A DNA stretch of 64,000 nt from Capsicum annuum (GCF_002878395.1 NW_025892544.1:1-64000), one strand, 5' to 3'. Positions 22,001 to 33,010 are shown, counted from the stretch's first letter. Made by a program: numbers and translations. Notes: generated by a model from the letters alone, not told the origin.

Positions 22001-22999
22001 TCATTTCCTACTGAAATTCATGCCATTACTATTTAAATATGTTTTCTAAGAAATTTAGCATGTTATACTTGTTTAATAAGATAATAACCCAAGCGAGACT
22101 CATTCTTACCACATTGGATGCAGTACCCCCTGGACAACAAGCAAGCAATATTAGACCAACGGAAACTGAAGGAGAAAGACCCAAACATTTGCCAACTATC
22201 ACTCCAAAGGCTGGCATAATTGTATATTGTGCAGCACAACCGAAAAGAATCTGAAAGATGGAAGAACAAAGACCTTCAGCCCGCATAGTTATACTTTAAC
22301 CTTTCTTTTGAAACTTAACATTGAAATTAACAATATCCGTTTCATTTTGGTTAGTCTTTCAACGAGAAGTGGGACCCAAATAATAGGAAAATATTGTAAT
22401 TTTAACAACTATAGGGAATCCAAGAGAACGTGCAAGATTAAATTTAAATGTGACATAATCGACAATCATTGTGGCAGGTATAGAATTCTATTTTTTGTTT
22501 CTTTTGAATTTGGTGCTTGGAGCCTATGTTGCTCGGACTCTCCAGATTGATGCCACACCCGCGTTGAATTCTTAAAAAATACACCACTTTTGAATGATCC
22601 AACATGCACCTATTGACATTTTGGAAGAGTCCGAGCAACATAGCTTGGAGCGTGGTTAATTAATGGTTCCTTCTTGTGATCATTGACATTCTTGTTATAT
22701 AACTGGACCACTCTCTAGCAAGTAACACGTGAATAAAATTCAACTCAACATAAGTAAGACGGTTGTGTTTGTAACAATTATTGAAGTCATTCAGTGACAT
22801 TAATTGTGTAATATCACTCTTAAGAACAAATTGGAATAATAAAAATTGGAACAAGGGTGTCGCAAGTTAAAATAAGTATTACTTTTAAGTGCAGTAAATA
22901 AAACAATGAAAAAAATGGCAGGAAAATTTTCATCATCCTGGCAAACATTTACATGTTAAATTATTCAATTAGCATTGAAACCAACTTTAGCAACCAAGG

Positions 23000-23040
<41 letters not shown>

Positions 23041-23851
23041 GTTCAAAATTGCAGTAATTCCACATACTTTTATATAGTCTAACATGAAGAAACTTGAAGA
23101 ATGACAAATGAAATTGAGATAATGCACAAGTACCTCCAAACTATACTTGAAATCTGGGTGACACACTTAAACTTTACGGTCCTATTACCCCTTAAGTCTT
23201 AAGAATTGAACCCACTGACGCTGGGCTAGGCACTTCTCTTGTGCTCAATGAGTTCAATATATAATATATACCTTTTAAATTTGTAAAAACTGCTAATTTT
23301 TCAACGACTTGAACTTATGTAGGCCCGTTTCTGAGCTTAGGTGCGTCACAAGAATTTTAGAATTTCAGTTATAGTTTGTTTGATACTTGTGCCTTATCCC
23401 AACGAAATTGAAAGAGAGGAAGAGTGGTAAAACTCACAGAAAGAGGCCTTTGCAAGAACAAGTTGAACAAATCTTTGAGCTGCAAAGTGAGACCCATAGC
23501 CAACATAATAAACCCAAGAGCTAAAGTATATGAAGTTGGAGCTGCATTAACAAACCATGAAAAAGTGGATGGTCTTAAACAAGCAACAACTCCACCAACA
23601 GTTACATAGACAGGGTAAAGGCCAGCAACAGCTAACAGCCATTCTTCCCATCTAGATTTGTTTACATAACTAGTAACTGCCACATGAGGAAGATTATTTT
23701 GAGAATTTTCATGAACACAATTGACACTTAACAGTAGGTACTGCTTAAAATTTTTTGGCCTTGATGAAATTATGGGTTTATTAAAGGGCATTATCCTTGG
23801 CCTGTGTTTTGGTTGTGAAATAAGTGGAGAGAAGCAAAGAGATAACGCCAT
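19098..23851 (-). CDS. BASS1: Plastid bile acid:sodium symporter family transporter, BASS1-like, seven exons
   Basis: Exons on the minus strand: 23851-23438, 22250-22110, 20641-20486, 20369-20248, 20157-19996, 19902-19842, 19286-19098. All six introns are GT-AG, phases agree, and the sum is 1245 bp (414 residues plus TAG). Residues 1-60 are rich in Ser and basic residues with a single acidic residue, like a plastid transit peptide. Membrane segments are recognisable near 72-92 and 108-124 and through exons 2-7. Family signatures are GGTASNV (179-185, end of exon 2), QGD (191-193) and E352/Q356 within EVGMQNSS across the exon 6/7 junction; in bacterial homologues the corresponding Ser/Asn and Glu/Gln bind sodium. 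Wording such as LGFIMLAMGLTLQLKDL points to BASS1 rather than the pyruvate carrier BASS2. The family imports organic anions with sodium across the plastid envelope; the substrate here is not shown by sequence (a pantoate role has been suggested for a plant BASS1, from memory). It appears intact. Confidence 0.88.
21431..21502 (-). mobile_element. 38-bp RTE-LINE stub with perfect 17-bp TSD in BASS intron 2
   Basis: GGAAAATCATCTACAAG occurs at 21431-21447 and 21486-21502. The 38 bases between (21448-21485, starting CAACAAACCCAGTGTATTCC) match the 3' tail of the RTE LINE at 34661-34720, in minus orientation with the CAA-rich tail on the left. This is a very short 5'-truncated LINE insertion or a SINE sharing the tail. 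Confidence 0.75.
22516..22651. mobile_element. 120-bp hAT-type MITE in BASS intron 1
   Basis: CTTGGAGC is directly repeated at 22516-22523 and 22644-22651 (perfect 8 bp). The element between (22524-22643) has perfect 18-bp terminal inverted repeats, CTATGTTGCTCGGACTCT and its complement. An 8-bp TSD and short TIRs fit a hAT MITE. It has no coding capacity. Confidence 0.85.
23004..23031. repeat. AT dinucleotide microsatellite in BASS intron 1
   Basis: An uninterrupted (AT)n run of about 28 bases followed by two TGTA units. Confidence 0.9.
23110..23411. mobile_element. About 286-bp MITE in BASS intron 1 with 8-9 bp TSD
   Basis: GAAATTGA is repeated at 23110-23117 and 23404-23411; one more base outward differs (T/C), so the duplication may be 9 bp with one mismatch. 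The ends are inverted: GATAATGCACAAGTACC on the left and, on the other strand, GATAAGGCACAAGTATC on the right, with similarity continuing (CAAACTATA, TGAAAT). The right end lies 26 bp from the exon 1 donor (23437). Mutator-like MITE is the best guess. Confidence 0.6.
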
Positions 23852-25149
23852 TATTGAATTGAGTATCTTGTAGTTTTGATAGTTGATGTTGGTAGATTAT
23901 AGAAAGAGAAAAAAAGAAGTGATGATGCCTGATGGGGGAATTCATTGGGTATCGCTGTCGAGTGCCACGAGAAATTTTAACCCCGCGCCCCCTAAACCCA
24001 CACCGAATATCAACTTACCATTGTATTTAACAAAAGTAAAAATAAAGTACTTTCTGTATTTCATTTTATGTGTCATCAATTATTTTTATCCTTTTTGCAC
24101 TCACTCTTCTCTCGTAACATTCAAAAATAATTTTTATTTATATTTATATTTATGATCAAACAAAATATAACTTCAACTTCAACGCCAATAAAACATCTAC
24201 TTAATGGATTCAAACATCAGTTTGACATAACACGTGAAAATTCAGTTCAATTTTAAAAATTGAATGTCATTCAGGCATAGCTAATACGTAAAATAATTAT
24301 CATTTACGGGTAAGATTTAGATTAAATACTTAAATATATATTTCTATTGTATTTATATATTTATATATTTTGTGACTCATATACAAGTCTCTAATTTTGA
24401 GGTTCTCTAATTTGAGGCTCATATACAATCTCTAAAGATTTGTATTTATTTATAAATTAAATTTTGGGGATCAATACAAATTTTTAAAGTAAATTTGTAT
24501 TTGTATATACAATCTCTAATTTGTGTAAGTAGTTACTAAATTGTAGCTACATCATGCAGTTAGACAAATTGTAGTTATGACGCCTTATTTATTGCTAGCC
24601 ATTTATTAAATTTTCCTTTCTTTTTTCTTTAACTTAGACCCGTTTGACCATAAGAAATATTTATTTTTTTTGAAAAATAATTTCACTTTATTCAAAAATT
24701 ATTGTTTGGCAATAAAAATTGTATTTGAAAAAGTAAAAATAACTCAATACTTGTTTTCACTTTTTTTAATTTTACTTGTTCACCTTTTCCAGTTATGTTT
24801 AAACACTTGAAATTCTAAAAATTCATTCCAAAAAGATATGATTAAACACAACTCTAACTCCAAAACTTTCAAACAAACTGAATTTTTAAAATTTTCACAA
24901 TCAAATGTTTACTTAATCATGAGTATTTGAAGTGCAAATTTAGTGAGGGGTTACATGAGGAAGGCATAAAAATGCGTCTGGATACATAGGCACTCCCCAA
25001 GAGCGAGCGCTTCAAATATCATGGCTCTATTATCTAGAGTAGTGGGGTCACGAATACTGATGTCACTCATTGTATTGGTGCGACGTGTTTAAAATGGAGG
25101 CTTACCTGTGAGTCTTGTGTGATTAAAAGATACCACAAAAACTTAAAGA
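23852..25149. other. Intergenic 5' flank of the BASS gene
   Basis: AT-rich sequence containing the presumed promoter and 5' untranslated region of the minus-strand BASS gene. No convincing TATA box was found; GTTAAATACA near 24018-24031 (minus) is the nearest weak candidate. A segment from about 24048 (CTTTCTGTATTTCATTTTAT) resembles the end of a Stowaway MITE, but I could not find its partner end. No gene is seen. The plus-strand frame at 23883-24155 is unsupported. Confidence 0.4.
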
Positions 25150-25659
25150 TAAATTTTAGGGAAAAGACATCATTTTCACGCCATACTATACAAGAAAAGT
25201 TTAAGCCACACCTAAATTATATGACCTATTACACACCTTAACTATATAAAAGTGATATTATTACCTCCCCGCAATCCCCATTCTAAGGCTAGTATTACAA
25301 TTATTTTAGGCGCGTCTAGCCTATTAAATAACAAAATTAAATGTATAAAAACATTAAGGGAAAAGACATCATTTCCACCCCAAACTATAGTCGAAAAGTC
25401 GAATCCATACCTAAACTATATAAGTGACCTATTACACACCTTAACTATAAAAAAATAATACTTTTTATTGACGTGGTGCTGATGTGGTAGCGCGTGTAAA
25501 ACACTACACCACATGCAAGTGGTGGTAGCCTGACAGGGTGTAAATAATTTCACTTTTTTATAGTTTAGGTGTGTAATAGGTCACTAGAATAGTTCAGGTG
25601 TGGCTTTGACTTTTTGGGTATAGTTTGGGGTGGAAACGATGCCTTTTCCCTAAATTTTA
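25150..25659. mobile_element. Composite MITE with duplicated left arm and 9-bp TSD
   Basis: TAAATTTTA flanks the element at 25150-25158 and 25651-25659. The left end GGGAAAAGACATCATTTTC at 25159 is repeated as GGGAAAAGACATCATTTCC at 25358; the right end (to 25650) reads GGGAAAAGGCATCGTTTCC on the other strand. The inner 25358-25650 unit is a complete 293-bp foldback with long arms; 25159-25357 is an extra partial left arm plus spacer. The 9-bp repeat outside the whole composite suggests a Mutator-like element that moved as one unit. Confidence 0.7.
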
Positions 25660-25689
25660 TAAAGTAGTGGTTAGACTAACGTTGCTATA

Positions 25690-26009
25690 TAGGACGGAGT
25701 GTTAGCTAGTCGAAAATTTCCACGTTTAGAAAATTCATGTCGCAAAGATAAGGATGTTGAGATGAATATGTGCATATGTTGGATGTGATAGAATCGAGAA
25801 TAAAGTTATTTGAGATTACGTGAGAGCGTTCTCTGTGGTATACCAAATAAGGAAAGCGAAATTGAGATAGTTTGAACATGTGATAAGGCAATGTTCAGAC
25901 ACCTTAGTAAGGAGGTGAGATAGATTAGATATAGTAGACACAAAGAGAGGTAGAGGTAGGTCTAAGAATGATAGCCTAAAGGAAGGCTATACACGAAATT
26001 GGTACTAAG
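25690..26009 (+). pseudogene. RTE-clade LINE ORF2, C-terminal fragment (first part)
   Basis: In broken plus-strand frames the C-terminal block of the RTE LINE polyprotein is recognisable: FEHVIRQCSDTLVRR, then DTKRGRGRSKN. The same block ([28 protein letters not shown]) is seen in the minus-strand LINE at 35155-34964. Stops and shifts show that it is dead. The reading continues after the insertion, at 26716. Confidence 0.65.
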
Positions 26010-26715
26010 ATAACAAAAACCAGCAAGCACACATAGAGAAAACAACACAATAGAAGGAGACGAAGAAGAAGAATTGCATAAAATTAAAGATAGATAGAAA
26101 GATCCTTACTTCTACCAATGAATAGCACTAGAAGGTGTATCAAATATTCAAACACATATCACCAATGTAGGCTCAATCCTTCCTCTTAGGTGAACCAAAG
26201 GACTCACACTTCCTCAAGCACATTTTTCTTGCCAAATAATCCAATACAAGTGAAAAAACAATTCCAAATGTATTAGGATTCAAGTTTCAAATTTTCTCTC
26301 TTAAGGAGAAGAGAAAGACTACAAACTAACACTAAGATTACAATCTAAAGTTCACTCAATTAATTATCTCAAAACTAAGGAAAATAAGAGCTAATGTGTT
26401 TATTTATACTTATTACAAACAATGACAAAAATACCCTTAATGAAGGGTTCTCCTTTGGAGTGTAAAAAGAGGCCGTTAAAAGACCATAATAGCCCTAACT
26501 TTGGGCGCCTCTTGGGTGTTGAAATATAAGGTAAAAAGTTCTTTTATCCCTTCAAGTGAGGCGCCTCTTGAGTGTATGGATTCCCTTCTCCCCTTTCAAC
26601 TTGACAAGACTTTAAAAGGCTCCAAACACTTGCCAATTTCAAAGCTTGAGCCTTTGACCATGCCTTGTATACTTTTGTGCTCTTCATGCTTGTATCAAAG
26701 AAGTATTGAAGTGAG
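26010..26715. mobile_element. Unclassified insertion splitting the LINE
   Basis: LINE coding similarity stops near 26010 and resumes near 26716 (EVIRNDMTHIQV). The intervening 0.7 kb is AT-rich, has no coding domain, and contains two related GGGCGCCTCTTGGGTG / AGGCGCCTCTTGAGTG words (about 26504, 26560). It shares ATTAAAGATAGAT with the insertion at 714-1596, so the two could be related. No TSD was identified. Confidence 0.4.
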
Positions 26716-27140
26716 GTGATTAGAAATGACATGACGCATATTCAGGTTACGAAGGACATAACCTTATATAGGAGGATATGGTGGATGCGTATTAGACTAG
26801 AAGGTTAGTTCGGTAGGAGTGTTGTCGTGATATAGTACCCCTAGGGTTTAGCCATATATATATCTATCATTGTTATTTATTCTGTATGTTTTAATTATCG
26901 CACTATTTTGTGGTTGATTATTCTTTTTCGGTAGACTTTACACCGTTCTATTGTTAGTTGTCATATTGTTTTCACTGTTTTCCTCTTCTTCGTCCCTGAA
27001 TTTATTACACTTGAGTCGAGGGCTTTCCAAAAACAACCTTTATATTTTTTAGAGATAGTGGTAAGGTATGCATATACTTTACCCTCTCCGCCTCACTTGT
27101 AAAATTTTACTGGATATATTATAGTTGTTATTAGATGACT
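26716..27140 (+). pseudogene. RTE LINE 3' end (second part)
   Basis: After the last coding block the sequence follows the RTE 3' untranslated region: GAGTCGAGGGCTTTCC near 27013, GTGGTAAGGTATGCATA near 27059, TTTACCCTCTCCGCCTCACT near 27079, ending in ATTATAGTTGTTATT at about 27136. The minus-strand LINE tail at 34661-34800 carries the complementary order of words. Confidence 0.6.
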
Positions 27141-27339
27141 ACTTAGATTTTTTGATGAATTTAGAGCTTATTTTTCTATGCCTCTCTTCCTCTCTCATAT
27201 TTACTTGTCCACTTTAAACTCCAAAGATAATAATTGATACAAGAATTTTATCATAATATCTATATTAATTAATAAATAGTATTAAATCTAAAAAATAATT
27301 TTAAAAATAAATAATTAATGTTAAGAATAAAAAATATAA

Positions 27340-27403
27340 TTATTTTTTCTTGATATGTTTAAAGTCAATTTCATTTTTCTTATATCACTAGAAATATAAT
27401 TAT
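27340..27403. repeat. First copy of a roughly 65-bp direct repeat flanking the copia element
   Basis: TTTTTTCTTGATATGTTTAAAG...CTTATATCACTAGA here matches CTTTTCTCGATAGGTTTAAAG...CTTATATCATACTAGA at 33648-33710. The similarity extends far beyond the 5-bp TSD, so the target was probably a short tandem duplication before the copia element landed. Confidence 0.5.
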
Positions 27404-27408
27404 CTTTT

Positions 27409-28045
27409 GGTTGGGTTCAATTGGTGTGAATGGAAAATGAAAAGTTATTTGGAAGGGATATAACTCTTCGAGTAAAAGACACGCTATTTCGAAAAAAGGT
27501 ATGATTATTTGGATGGTTGTGGTTATTCGGAAAATACACACTCTTTCGAATGGACAGACATGAATGTTCAGAAAGAATACACCTTTTCCGTGAACCATTG
27601 CCACCTTTCGGTAGGGGCACTTAATGGCTATATAAACTTGCATTTTTCAATAGGTTTAGTATGAATTTTTCTGCACTTGAAAACATTTATTGTCTTCTAA
27701 AATACTCTGTGTGATCATCTAACTGTTGAGTGAGTTCAAAGAGAATCAATTGTTTGAGGTACCACTACAGTCGGATTGTTAAGACATTTATCCTAGGAGG
27801 AAAATTCCCCCACCTCAAGTACATGAGGGGAATTATTTCCTTAAGGACACTCCATGAATTTTGAGGACTTGACTTTTCTGCTTCATCTAATTTTCTTTAA
27901 AATACTGACAACACACTTCTTTGAAAAGTCATTTTTGATCTTGTGTTAAAGGTGTTGAAAACTTCAGAAGTGTTCTTGATTTATTCTTGAACTCGTGTTA
28001 AAGTTGTTTTGTCAAAATATAGATTTTTGTGTACCCGAAACAACA
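27409..28045 (+). mobile_element. Copia 5' LTR
   Basis: 637 bp, ending CCGAAACAACA. A TATA box (TATATAAA) lies at 27629-27636. Upstream of it are repeated TTTCG/ATTCGGAAA words (27487-27605) that may be degenerate enhancer repeats. Confidence 0.9.
27629..27636 (+). promoter_or_regulatory. TATA box of copia 5' LTR
   Basis: TATATAAA, identical to the box in the 3' LTR at 33230-33237. Confidence 0.65.
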
Positions 28046-28845
28046 ATCTTAAGGACATAATTACTAATCTATATTGTTTTGTTTACTGTTTTTCAGTAAA
28101 TTGTTTGAACTTCATATTGATAGTTCTTCAACTTTTTGAACTTGTGTTTGAAGTTCTTGAAACTTCATTTTGATAGTTCATAAGTTGGTTGAAATTGTGT
28201 TGAAGTTCTTAACATTTGGTTTGGTCATTTTTCAGAAAATAGTTTGAACTTCATTTTGTTGATGTTCATAAGTTGGGTTGAACTTATTGTTAAAATTTCA
28301 AAGTTGTAAATATAGAGTTAAAATTTCATTTGATTGTTCATATGTTAATTCGAACATGTGTTTGAAGTTACTGTTGAAAAATACAAATTTTATCAAAATT
28401 GAGAAAAGCAACAATTTTAAGAAAAGTATAAAAATATTTATTTTTGTGCTTGTTTGGTGAAAGAAAAAAAATTATCGCTATTTATAAATTAATTATTTGG
28501 TTAACCTGTATTGGGTCTGATTTTGTGGAGACTAAAATCTTTTGATTTCTACTCCCTCGGTTATAAGAATATAAAAACTTCATTGAGAAATCAGTATGAG
28601 AATTCGGTTCGAAGAATATAAAAACTTCACCGATTCATTAAAATCTCTGTATTGATTTCTGGAGTTTAAAATTTGTGGAATTTCACTCTGTTTGAATTTG
28701 ATTATGACTTGAAGTTATAAAAACCTCGTCCTGTTTCATAGTTCATTCGGTTGATGATTTGAAGATATAAAAACTTCAACATTGACTAGAAACAAGTTGG
28801 TTAAAGATTAAATTCTTTATTGTTAGTATTCTGAAATACTAAAAG
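28046..28845 (+). repeat. Copia leader with degenerate tandem repeats
   Basis: Between 5' LTR and gag the words TTCATTTTGATAGTTC, TAAGTTGGTTGAA and TTGAAGTTCTT recur about every 60-70 bases (28095-28380), and TATAAAAACTTCA recurs four times with changes (28572, 28617, 28717, 28765). No clear primer-binding site directly follows the LTR; ATCTTAAGGACAT stands there instead. Confidence 0.5.
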
Positions 28846-29374
28846 TATGTCAAAGATTAACAGAAAAATGACGAATAAAACTGAACAATAAATCAATTTG
28901 GTTGTGAATGATGTTGTCCCAACGACAACCAATGTTGCGTCATTAAGTCGTTCAGGTATTGCTTTAGCAATGAAAATGACAGAGAAATTAGAAAATATTT
29001 TGGTATGAACTTCAAAGAGTGGCAGCAAATGATATCATTTTGACTGACCAAACTAGCAATGCAAATGTTCACAATTATAGATCCTCATATTCTTGAAAAA
29101 AAAATTAATTATTGAAAATCAATTGTCTTATTTGAAAGGTCTTATGAGTCATTCAAATATAGACGAGGATAATGAGTTGAATGGAAAATCATCATTGACG
29201 GTTGCAAATCCTGTTAAGGATGATGCTCCAAACGATAAAAAGATGAAGAAGTCTTCAGGAAAAGAGAAAGAGCAGAATAAGAAAATGTTCAAAGGCAATT
29301 GTTACATTTGTAGTGATGTTGGCCACAAAGCTCAAAATAGTCAAGTTCTAAATAAGAACAAGAAAAGAGATTAG
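28846..29374 (+). pseudogene. Copia gag remnant with damaged zinc knuckle
   Basis: Start codon at 28846, interrupted after 14 codons. The later frame (29093-29374) has a Lys-rich segment and a zinc knuckle CYICSDVGHKAQNS in which the last Cys of the C-x2-C-x4-H-x4-C motif is Ser. Much of the usual capsid region upstream of the knuckle is short or missing. Confidence 0.75.
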
Positions 29375-29800
29375 ATAAACATGTTCGAAACAACTAGAAA
29401 TATTGAAAATCTATGTTATAAGATCACTAAAAGCAATGTAGTTGGATATTCAAATGAATGATGGTTTAATTTAGGAGCCACTAGACATGTTTGAGCGGAC
29501 AAAAAAGCTTTTGCTACTTATGATCCCGTTGGTCCCAAAGAAATGATCTTCATGAGAAATAATACAACCAAGGTTGAAGGAAGTGGGAAGATATTCCCAA
29601 AAGTGACTTCCGACAAGTTGTTGACTCTTAACAATGTTCTCCATATTCCTACTATTAAGAAAAACTTAGTGTCGATAAACTTCTCATTAAAAATGGGTTT
29701 AAGTGTGTGTTTGTTTTTGAGAAAGTTGTAATAAGCAAGAATGAAATATATGTAGGAAAGGTTTACCTCAATGAGGGCTTTTTCAAACTTTATGTAATGG
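29375..29800 (+). pseudogene. Copia protease remnant
   Basis: The active-site block reads WFNLGATRHV at about 29462, where the family has W-x-D-S/T-G-A-T; the catalytic Asp is replaced by Asn. LLTLNNVLHIPTIKKNLVSI (about 29620-29680) is the conserved C-terminal block. Stops break the frame. Confidence 0.75.
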
Positions 29801-30885
29801 TTGTTGAAATGAAGAAAGCTAAGGCTTTTTTCTTACTTTCTAGAGTCAAATGATTTGTGGAATAGTCGTTTAGGACATGTCAAATATAAAACCTTGCAAA
29901 AACTGATTAACTTAGAAGTTTTGCAAAATTTTGAGTGCAATAAATTAAAATGTCAAACGTATGTGGAATCAAAGTATGCTAAGCATTCGTATAAGTCCGT
30001 TGAAAGGAATTCCAATCCCTTAGACTTAATATACACTGACATTTGTGATATGAAGTCAACACCATCTTGTGGTGGAAAAAAGTATTTTATAACTTTTATT
30101 GATGATTCCACTAGATATTGTTATGTCTATTTGCTAAATGTTAAGGATGAAACAATAGATGCGTTTAGGAAATACAAAATAGAAGATGAAAATCAGTTAG
30201 AGAAAAAGATCAAAACGATAAGAAGTGATAGGGGTGGAGAATATGAATCTCCCTTTTGCAGAAATATATGTAGAGAGTGAAATTATCCTTCAAACTACGA
30301 CCCCGTATTCACCTCAATCTAATGGAATTGCAGAAAGGAAAAATCAAACCTTAAAAAAAATGATAAATGCCTTACTTATAAGTTCAAATTCACCGCAAAA
30401 CTTGTGGGGGGAAGTTATCCTTAGATCTAATCGAATACTCAATAGAGTTCCCCATAGAAAGACACAATCAATTCCATATGAAAATATAAAGGAAGGAAAC
30501 CCAACTTAAAATATTTCAAAATATGGGGGTGTCTAGCAAAAGTCTAAGTTTCTCTGCCTAAAAGGATAAAGATAGGACCTAGGACAGTGGACTGTATGTT
30601 CATAGGATATGCTAAAAGAAGTAAAGCATGTCAATTCTTTGTTCATAAATCTGAACATCCAAATATCAATAAAAATACGGTAATTGAATCAGATAATGCT
30701 GAGTTCTTTGAATACATTTATCTATATAAAATTAGACATGAACAGTCTAGTGAGGGGTCTAAACGACCTCGAGATGAACCAAGTGAGGATGTACATAATG
30801 ATAAGAATCCAAGACATAGTACACTTCAAAGAACATCAACTTTGTTTGGATCGAATTTTGTAACATTTATCTTAGAAAATGAGCC
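29801..30885 (+). pseudogene. Copia integrase remnant
   Basis: The pre-integrase block is WNSRLGHVKYKTLQKL (29858). The catalytic core has DLIYTDICD (about 30024), IRSDRGGEY (about 30219, at a frame junction) and SPQSNGIAERKNQTL (about 30312), which keeps the DDE Glu. A further block near 30590 (DCMFIGYA, KACQFFVHK) is the C-terminal domain. A frameshift between 30225 and 30280 and stops near 30509 and 30549 disrupt it. Confidence 0.85.
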
Positions 30886-31618
30886 TTAAACATTTAAACA
30901 AGCGATGACGTCTTCAGATTCATCCTTTTGGAAATAGGCAGTCAATAGTGAGATTGATTCAATCTTAAGAAACCATATATGGGAGTGGGTTGATCTTCCA
31001 CCAAGAAATAAACCTTTAGGTTCAAAATAGATCTTCAAAAAAAAAAATCAAAGCAGATCGTACTACTGAAAAATACAAGGCAAAACTTGTAGTAAAAGGC
31101 TTCAAATAGAAAGAAGACCTTGATTACTTTAATACATACTCTCCTATAATGAGGAAAACATCAATTAGAATGTTAATTACCTTGGCAGCGGTATATGGTC
31201 TTGAAATCTATCGAATGGATGTGAAAACAACATTCTTAAATGGAGAATTGGAGGAAGAAATTTACATGAAACAACCTGAGGGTTTTGTGGTTCCAAAAAA
31301 AAATAAAATAAGGTGTGTAAACTTGTTAAGTCACTTTATAGACTAAAATAAGCACCTAAACAATGGCATGCGAAGTTTGACCAAACCATGTTGGCAAACT
31401 GGTTCAAGATAAATAAATGTGATAAATGTGTTTACATTAAAGACATTCCAAATCACCAAGTCATTGTTTGTTTGTATGTGGATGATATGTTGATCATTAG
31501 TAGAGACATTTCTGACATAAATACTACGAAATGAATGCTTGAGAGAAAGTTTGATATGAAAGACCTTGGATTTGTGGATGTGATCTTAGGAATAAGAATC
31601 CATAGAACTCCATAAGGG
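30886..31618 (+). pseudogene. Copia reverse transcriptase remnant
   Basis: Recognisable blocks are TFKQAMTSSDSSFW (30888), LEIYRMDVKTTFLNGELEEE (31201) and EIYMKQPEGF (31258), then the catalytic YVDDML at 31475-31492. Several stops lie between the blocks (30937, 31029, 31345). Confidence 0.85.
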
Positions 31619-32400
31619 TTGACATTGTCACAGTCTCATTACATTGAAAAGGTACTTGACAAATTCAAGTATTTGAAATTTGGTATTGCCAAGACTCCAT
31701 TGGATGTGAGCTTTGCTCTTCAAAAGAATGAAGAAGAAAGTGACTCACAATTAAAGTATGCAAGAGTGTTGGGATGTTTAATGTATATAGTGAATTGTAC
31801 ACGACCAGACATAGCATGTGCTATTAGTAAGTTGAGTTGGAACACGAGTAATCCCAATAAAACTCATTGGATGACAATGAAAAGACTTTTGGGGTGTCTT
31901 AAATGCACTCAAGACTATGCTTTGCATTATAATAAATATCTTGTGGTACTTGAAGAATATAGTGATGCAAATTGGATCACCGGATCAAATGAAGTAAAGT
32001 CCATGAGTGGATACGTATTTACAATAGGTGGAAGAGCAGTCTCTTGGAAATCATCCAAACAAATATGTATTGCTCGCTCTATGATGGAATTAGAATTTAT
32101 CGTATCAGATAAAGACAGTGAAGAAGCAAAATGGCTCCAGAATTTCTTAGAAGATATTCTTTATTGGCCCAAACCATTGGCATCGGTATGCATACACTGT
32201 GATAATCAAATGGCAATAGGTAGGGCAGAGAGCATGATGTAAAATGGTAAATCTCGTTATATAAGACGGAGACATAATACTGTTAGAGAATACCTCTCTA
32301 GTGGAATTATCACTGTTGACTATGTGAAGTCAAAGGATAATGTGTCGGATCTACTTACAAAATGCCTAACTAGAGAAGGAGTTTAGAGGACATCCAAGGA
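31619..32400 (+). pseudogene. Copia RNase H remnant
   Basis: One long open stretch to 32242 holds PLDVSFALQKNE, GCLMYIVNCTRPDIACA, YSDANWITG (first RNase H Asp), RAVSWKSSKQICIARS, and CIHCDNQMAIG. The tail after the stop at 32240 keeps RHNTVREYLSSGIITVDYV-like wording to about 32390. This is the best-preserved part of the element. Confidence 0.85.
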
Positions 32401-33010
32401 AATGAGTTTACGGCCTAGGACAAGACAGCATGGCTGTAAGTCTACCTAGCAGACTGGAGATCCCAAGAGCTAGGTTCAAGGAATCAAACAAAGTTGTGTC
32501 TGACATGTTCAATATTGTCAATATACATAACTCATTCTTATGATGTAGACAATGTTTAGTAAACAAGGATAAGACCTATGGTATGAAGTCTTTTAATGAT
32601 TATCTAAATTTGGAAGATTTGACCAAATATTTTAATCTATAGGATTAAACATTTAGAAATCACCTATGTAAAGACAAAGTGGAAGCCGCTTCAAGGAGAA
32701 TGTTAGTAAAGGCCTATTCTCTAAGCTCTCATGAAAGTGTGACGTGTTCATGAATGAAACGTACAAAATCGTGAGAACCATAAATGGTAAAAGGTTGGTT
32801 GTGTGACATATGTTGTCAAGTTGTACATTAAAACTCGACGTTTCAAAGATATAAACTCTACCGATTAACCGAGTGCATCCGATGCATGTTCACTACGAAA
32901 AGTTCAAAGGGAAACCCATTTATCCAGATGCAATCAGTCTTTGTTTGATGATCACAAACTTGTCTGTAAAATTTTACAAAGGGTAGCCATTTCCCATTCT
33001 TATGGTGGAT
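32401..33010 (+). other. Copia 3' non-coding region
   Basis: No domain is seen. It ends TTATGGTGGAT directly before the 3' LTR; this is the place of the polypurine tract (usually GTGGGAGAT) and is degenerate. Confidence 0.5.

Noticed and set aside
24640..24910. Possible MITE starting CCCGTTTGACCATAAG
   Set aside because: I could not find a matching inverted end or TSD, so it is left as intergenic.
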